Source of the DNA: Symbiodinium natans
Taxonomy: Eukaryota; Sar; Dinophyceae; Suessiales; Symbiodiniaceae
Direction of reading: 5' to 3'
Assembly: GCA_905221605.1 (NCBI GenBank)
Contig: CAJNDS010000402.1
Location: 329,818 to 393,817, forward strand
DNA length: 64,000 nt
A program made the position numbers and the translations under genes. Every line of letters begins with the position of its first letter. Position 1 is the first letter of the stretch. Below the pieces are notes generated by a model. The model was given only the letters and a program-made list of their open reading frames with translations. It did not search any database and had not been told where the DNA came from. This document shows positions 61,401 through 64,000 of the stretch, piece by piece.

Positions 61401-63302
61401 TGGAGGGTCTATGTGGAATCCTCACTCTTGCATGGGCTTGTGGCCACAGGCATCACTTCATCAGGTCTTCAGAAGCTCCAGAGTAAATACTCGAGGATGC
61501 TAAGATCCATCTTTAAGCAACATCAGCATTACAGCCACATTGACACGAAGACTCTGTTCGAGCAATATATGGCGCAGACTCCTCAAGCAGTTTTGATCAG
61601 CCAGATGAAAAACTATCAAGACGCACTAGATGCCTGTCAGAAGCACAACCCGGATCAGAACATACAGTGGTATCTGGGACTTAGAGGCAGGATTGTTGCG
61701 CTGCAACAGGAGCTTCGGAGCATGCAATTGGACCTGACCGAGGCAGCCCAGGAGGTGCCGTGCTCTCTGTGTGATCGGAAATTCTCCAGCGCCAAGGGTC
61801 TTCAGCACCATACACTGGTGAAGCATGGAGGACAGCGTGCGAATCAGCTAGGCCCAAAATTTCAGGTCACTGTGCATAGCTGCAAAGGACTTCCGCAATG
61901 TGTGGCATGCAATAGGCAGCTGCGCACAATGCATCAACTTCGCAGACATGTGGAGTCAGGCATTTGCCCTCAGCTGCACGAGTTGAAAGAACGAGCCAAA
62001 TCCTGTACAAGTTCAGAAAGCATAGCTATGATCTATCAGTCTAGCGTGCAGGAACAACTTAAGAAGGACCCTGACCTTCTACTAAAAAAGAGACATGTCA
62101 CTCAGCATCTATTAACGAACTGCAGTCTCTGTGGGCAATATATCGTTGGCCATAAAGGAGTGAAGCAGCACATTCAGAAAGCTCATCCCGCTTTCTGGGC
62201 ACAGTCCTCGGAATCCATTCTTGCCAACATGCGAACACATAAGCGCCTACTGCACAAAAAAGAGGAATGTAGGTATTGTCGCATTTTGGTAGACGCTCCA
62301 GTACGCCATGCAGAGCAATGTGTGGTTCTGCTTCAGACATATGCCATGAGTGCAGCTTGTGCCAAGTCTGTAGAACTGCCAGACCTCTTCCGCGCAGATC
62401 CTCCATTTAGCCAGGTGAGAGGCAGGGAGGCTTCCTCCCGGGAGGCTTCCTCCAGCAGCCGAGCCTCTTTGCTGACACACACCGCAAGCGTCTCTGGTCG
62501 TTCAGCCACTGCACCTCCCACAGCTTCCGCGCAAGACGCTGCCTGGCGTCTAGCTTATCATAATCCGCATCAACTTTGCTATGCACACACTGTCGTTCAT
62601 ATCCTTCTCACTCTCTTGTCAGATGGACTGTTCCCTGATCCTTCCTTAAATTCCATCCTAACTGAAATAGGTTCCCTAAATGGCAGATCCTCTCATGCGG
62701 ATGTTCGGAGGTTGAGACATCTTCGTCCGCTGCTAGCAGGGTGGCGACTACGACCCAGGCAGGAGGATGCATCACAGTTTTTGTTGCATATCTCTCAGCG
62801 CATTCCAGATCTTTCATCAGATAAATGGGAGGCGCGAGTTCATATCTCAGAACCGGAGGAACGCATAAGTGTTGAGGAAAAAGGCGGCTTGATTCTGTAT
62901 CTGCCCGAGCCGCCGGACGGACTCTCGACTCTTCAGCAATCAGTCACACAATGGACGAACAGGGGTAGTGTGTTTGCCTTGCTTCCGGGTACAAGAATCA
63001 TTTGCCTGCAAATTCAAAGATTTGATCAGCAAATCAAAACTTCTCGCCCACAAGCGTTGGACACAGTTCTTGAGATGCCAATGTTTCAAGATAACGGAAC
63101 CTCAACAGAAGCAGTGTCTTTTAGCCTCTATGCTTTTATCATTCATATCGGAGAAGACTGGAACTCTGGACATTACAGAGCGGGATTCTGGAGAGAGAGC
63201 GTAGCGTACCTTGCTGATGATAGTGAATCGCCAAGACGCACCACGCTCCTCTCGGATCAAATATGTCGAGGTTCCTACTTGGCCTTCTATGTAAGAGTAT
63301 AG
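58482..63302 (+). CDS. Intact LINE polyprotein: endonuclease, reverse transcriptase, zinc fingers, USP-like peptidase
   Basis: A 1606-codon uninterrupted frame. Residues about 115-385 are an exonuclease/endonuclease/phosphatase domain: WNAGSI, LQESHW, GDFNSH (Asp264), SQIDFLL and an altered SKHFPV where SDHxP is usual. Residues about 630-900 are a reverse transcriptase: DPRIAWIPKQGK, DLSKAFDSVNR, SSGIKQGCKLAPAL and FADD (Asp842-Asp843). From 1094 on come C2H2-type fingers (CSLCDRKF...HH, CVACNRQL...H, CSLCGQYI...H) and CRYC...H...C. The last 260 residues resemble a ubiquitin-specific protease: Asn1361 with Cys1366 in HNPHQLCYAH, QEDASQFLLHI, CLQIQRFD, and His1564 in SGHYRAGF. It is a non-LTR element that nicks DNA and copies its RNA there; the protease role is unknown. 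Start could also be the ATG at codon 25. Confidence 0.9.
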   Translation: MRILFLVAVASFLGCLGPKSQGPAMDQNRGFREVAPPDEAEQHAQRSQLTMNKTGKRSYQRACKVALAKGAALYKGRLLTAQALGAHEGQFASPAKAERRSFQPTRQIHHKFDMEVLTWNAGSITSRVWNEILALLATTEYKNIKIVFLQESHWQQDQVYSSGPWSVLTCGSTSRHKAGLVVLVHSSLAPLSEIRSTSIVPGHLQHVMIPWQRSRIHLLNLYQHVWDSKLSKTENRGRRKDVMTQLENRIQRVPQRDFLLVAGDFNSHAVTERPHIGPSVPHRVRFANADVKTLPSLCKSCGLTALNTWASGHRSTYVNSDGTYSSQIDFLLVRLHDARRRSKEAYSDKNFPVAAYRDGSKHFPVRATLFIPPYSPTPSKPRPFDVTALDASFRRKDDNWQAFSHRLTEAVVRTMQVRPSWQELDEVMVRVSAEHYPPPRKSQPAAGPIHQEYWKKVRQIQAHKRAGTEHNPECQKLVEDIKEEARTFKKQQKQRKLEKQEQLLLQAQEDKRQQSHKLAHTLRKLAPWRPVQRVNLRDQAGEPLDTEASLKTMREYSSQIFSRSPPLQSVDAVPRAAITALQVSSQIKTVPVGKAVPSTSAPVSAWKSLGPEAHEHIAGLINSEVSQSEISPYLKDPRIAWIPKQGKPATAMPNLRPIGVISVPGKVLAGAVKTRIAPALQVSSQLQPQFAYIRQRGVRDAIAKACQHLDYAQQLRQEHRRDLHRSQRGARQAQLSGALTISVDLSKAFDSVNRHELLAALDRLGIDPVTKELVVQLHSETSYNMGTSGLEIQVPTSSGIKQGCKLAPALWSALTLLVMSRMEQKWGPDSKQARDILTVFADDFLLQETFSSFPELQKVLLRIEALFQSLEDVGLEVNPTKSKALLMVQGTQQSIFRKMHTMRKEKQLHIVLPSGHKIPIHHKLTYLGVQLSYGSYKDQTVDYRIAQAQGKFELLRHILCSTKALDASKKLEIWRVYVESSLLHGLVATGITSSGLQKLQSKYSRMLRSIFKQHQHYSHIDTKTLFEQYMAQTPQAVLISQMKNYQDALDACQKHNPDQNIQWYLGLRGRIVALQQELRSMQLDLTEAAQEVPCSLCDRKFSSAKGLQHHTLVKHGGQRANQLGPKFQVTVHSCKGLPQCVACNRQLRTMHQLRRHVESGICPQLHELKERAKSCTSSESIAMIYQSSVQEQLKKDPDLLLKKRHVTQHLLTNCSLCGQYIVGHKGVKQHIQKAHPAFWAQSSESILANMRTHKRLLHKKEECRYCRILVDAPVRHAEQCVVLLQTYAMSAACAKSVELPDLFRADPPFSQVRGREASSREASSSSRASLLTHTASVSGRSATAPPTASAQDAAWRLAYHNPHQLCYAHTVVHILLTLLSDGLFPDPSLNSILTEIGSLNGRSSHADVRRLRHLRPLLAGWRLRPRQEDASQFLLHISQRIPDLSSDKWEARVHISEPEERISVEEKGGLILYLPEPPDGLSTLQQSVTQWTNRGSVFALLPGTRIICLQIQRFDQQIKTSRPQALDTVLEMPMFQDNGTSTEAVSFSLYAFIIHIGEDWNSGHYRAGFWRESVAYLADDSESPRRTTLLSDQICRGSYLAFYVRV

Positions 63303-63318
63303 ACTCAGCTAGGTAGCC

Positions 63319-64000
63319 ATGAGGCAGGCCTTTGCACTATCGTCAGCGCCCTCCAAGTCCAAGCGTGCGGATGAGCCAGATGAAGATGATTCTCCAACCA
63401 AGAAGATCAGACAGTCTGAACCGAAGAACATGCCAAAGCAGAAAGCTAAAGGAAGGGGTCGGGGCACTGGCCGAGGCGTTTCAAATGAGAAAGTTCTCCA
63501 GTCCCTAACAAGGTTGTCCATCAACCATGAGGACTCGCTGAATACGCTTCAGCAGGAACTGAGCTGGGTCATGTACCTGACCACCGGTGAGCTGTCCATC
63601 CTACCGAGCATCTATGCGGAGAAGTCCAAAGACGCTTCGAAGTTGTCTACTCCGTTCAGAACTCGAGCCATGAGAGTGGTCTTGGAGCAGACCTTAGAAA
63701 GAGTAGAGCAGATCCAGACTAAAGAAGAAGTGCTAGTGGATGCGGAGAAAGAGGGCTGGGTGGTGCGTGTGAAGGACACCGAAGCTCCAGCCTTTGTCTA
63801 CCAGCAGTGGAGCAGTGAGCAAGACAAGACGGTGCATGACACTGCACGAAGGGCAGTCCTCGCAGATGACGTCGTTCAATTGCTCAAAACGTGCTTGGAG
63901 GAGCTTGCGCAGCACCCACAGTTGATCTCTAGGCTCATGCCCTCACGTCCGATCGCTGAGAAGATGACAGGTGGCCCAGTTCGAGTTCACATCCAGGTCC
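63319..64000 (+). CDS. Second open frame of the LINE region, cut by the window end
   Basis: It starts 16 nt after the LINE stop, ATG (MRQAFALSSAPSKSKRADEP), and stays open for 227 codons to the window edge. The N-terminus is a basic, disordered nuclear-localisation-like part (KKIRQSEPKNMPKQKAKGRGRGTGRG). After that comes a helical domain (DSLNTLQQELSWVMYLTTGEL, then RVVLEQTLERVEQIQTKEEV). No known family. It could be a second protein of the same retroelement, the first frame of a tandem neighbour, or an accidental fusion partner. Confidence 0.6.
   Translation, partial: MRQAFALSSAPSKSKRADEPDEDDSPTKKIRQSEPKNMPKQKAKGRGRGTGRGVSNEKVLQSLTRLSINHEDSLNTLQQELSWVMYLTTGELSILPSIYAEKSKDASKLSTPFRTRAMRVVLEQTLERVEQIQTKEEVLVDAEKEGWVVRVKDTEAPAFVYQQWSSEQDKTVHDTARRAVLADDVVQLLKTCLEELAQHPQLISRLMPSRPIAEKMTGGPVRVHIQV

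Noticed and set aside
1-64000. CRISPR arrays, rRNA genes, dinoflagellate spliced-leader gene
   Set aside because: No regularly spaced repeats, rRNA-like stretches or the 22-nt spliced-leader sequence were seen on either strand.

Overview
The window is nuclear DNA of a dinoflagellate, most likely a Symbiodiniaceae-type alga, carrying an integrated DNA virus. The host call rests on GC-rich gene-poor DNA, short introns (several with GC instead of GT donors), genes lined up on one strand, many reverse-transcriptase remnants and degenerate TTTAGGG-like tracts. No species call is possible from sequence reading alone.

Region 1 (222-20105) is an essentially complete Polinton-like virus (PLV) or Maverick/Polinton relative. 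It has terminal inverted repeats at 222-579 and 19799-20105. A 7-bp direct repeat (TGTCTAA) sits immediately outside both ends at 215-221 and 20106-20112. The core (about 2.8-19.75 kb) is very AT-rich and gene-dense. It encodes a retroviral-type integrase, a 1300-residue replicase (divergent family-B-like polymerase joined to an SF1 helicase and a C-terminal zinc module), a small FGxKG protein, a penton-type minor capsid protein, a lipase-like hydrolase, a GIY-YIG nuclease, a double-jelly-roll-type major capsid protein, a long fibre with an S74-type self-processing chaperone, an FtsK/HerA-like packaging ATPase and about ten small proteins. Together these cover integration, replication, packaging and virion assembly. 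Between the left repeat and the integrase lie about 2.2 kb of host-like composition with a 458-residue open frame. A GC-rich island with three consecutive hairpins lies at 18.6-18.8 kb.

Region 2 (20.1-33.7 kb) is host DNA with no gene I can recognise: microsatellites, telomere-like tracts and unassigned open frames.

Region 3 (33.7-44.15 kb) is a head-to-tail minus-strand array of three host genes reconstructed from conserved exons. In transcription order they are a SulP-type transporter with STAS and cyclic-nucleotide-binding domains (44150-40961), a calcineurin-like metallophosphoesterase (40717-37961, 3' end unresolved) and a nucleotide-sugar transporter (36223-33728, 5' end unresolved).

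Region 4 (45.3-55.3 kb) is a graveyard of GC-rich non-LTR retrotransposon copies in both orientations, broken by frameshifts. Region 5 (55.3-58.3 kb) holds exons of unidentified minus-strand membrane protein(s). Region 6 (58.4 kb to the end) is an intact 1606-codon LINE reading frame: endonuclease, reverse transcriptase, zinc fingers and an unusual C-terminal ubiquitin-specific-protease-like domain. A second open frame starts 16 nt downstream and runs off the window.
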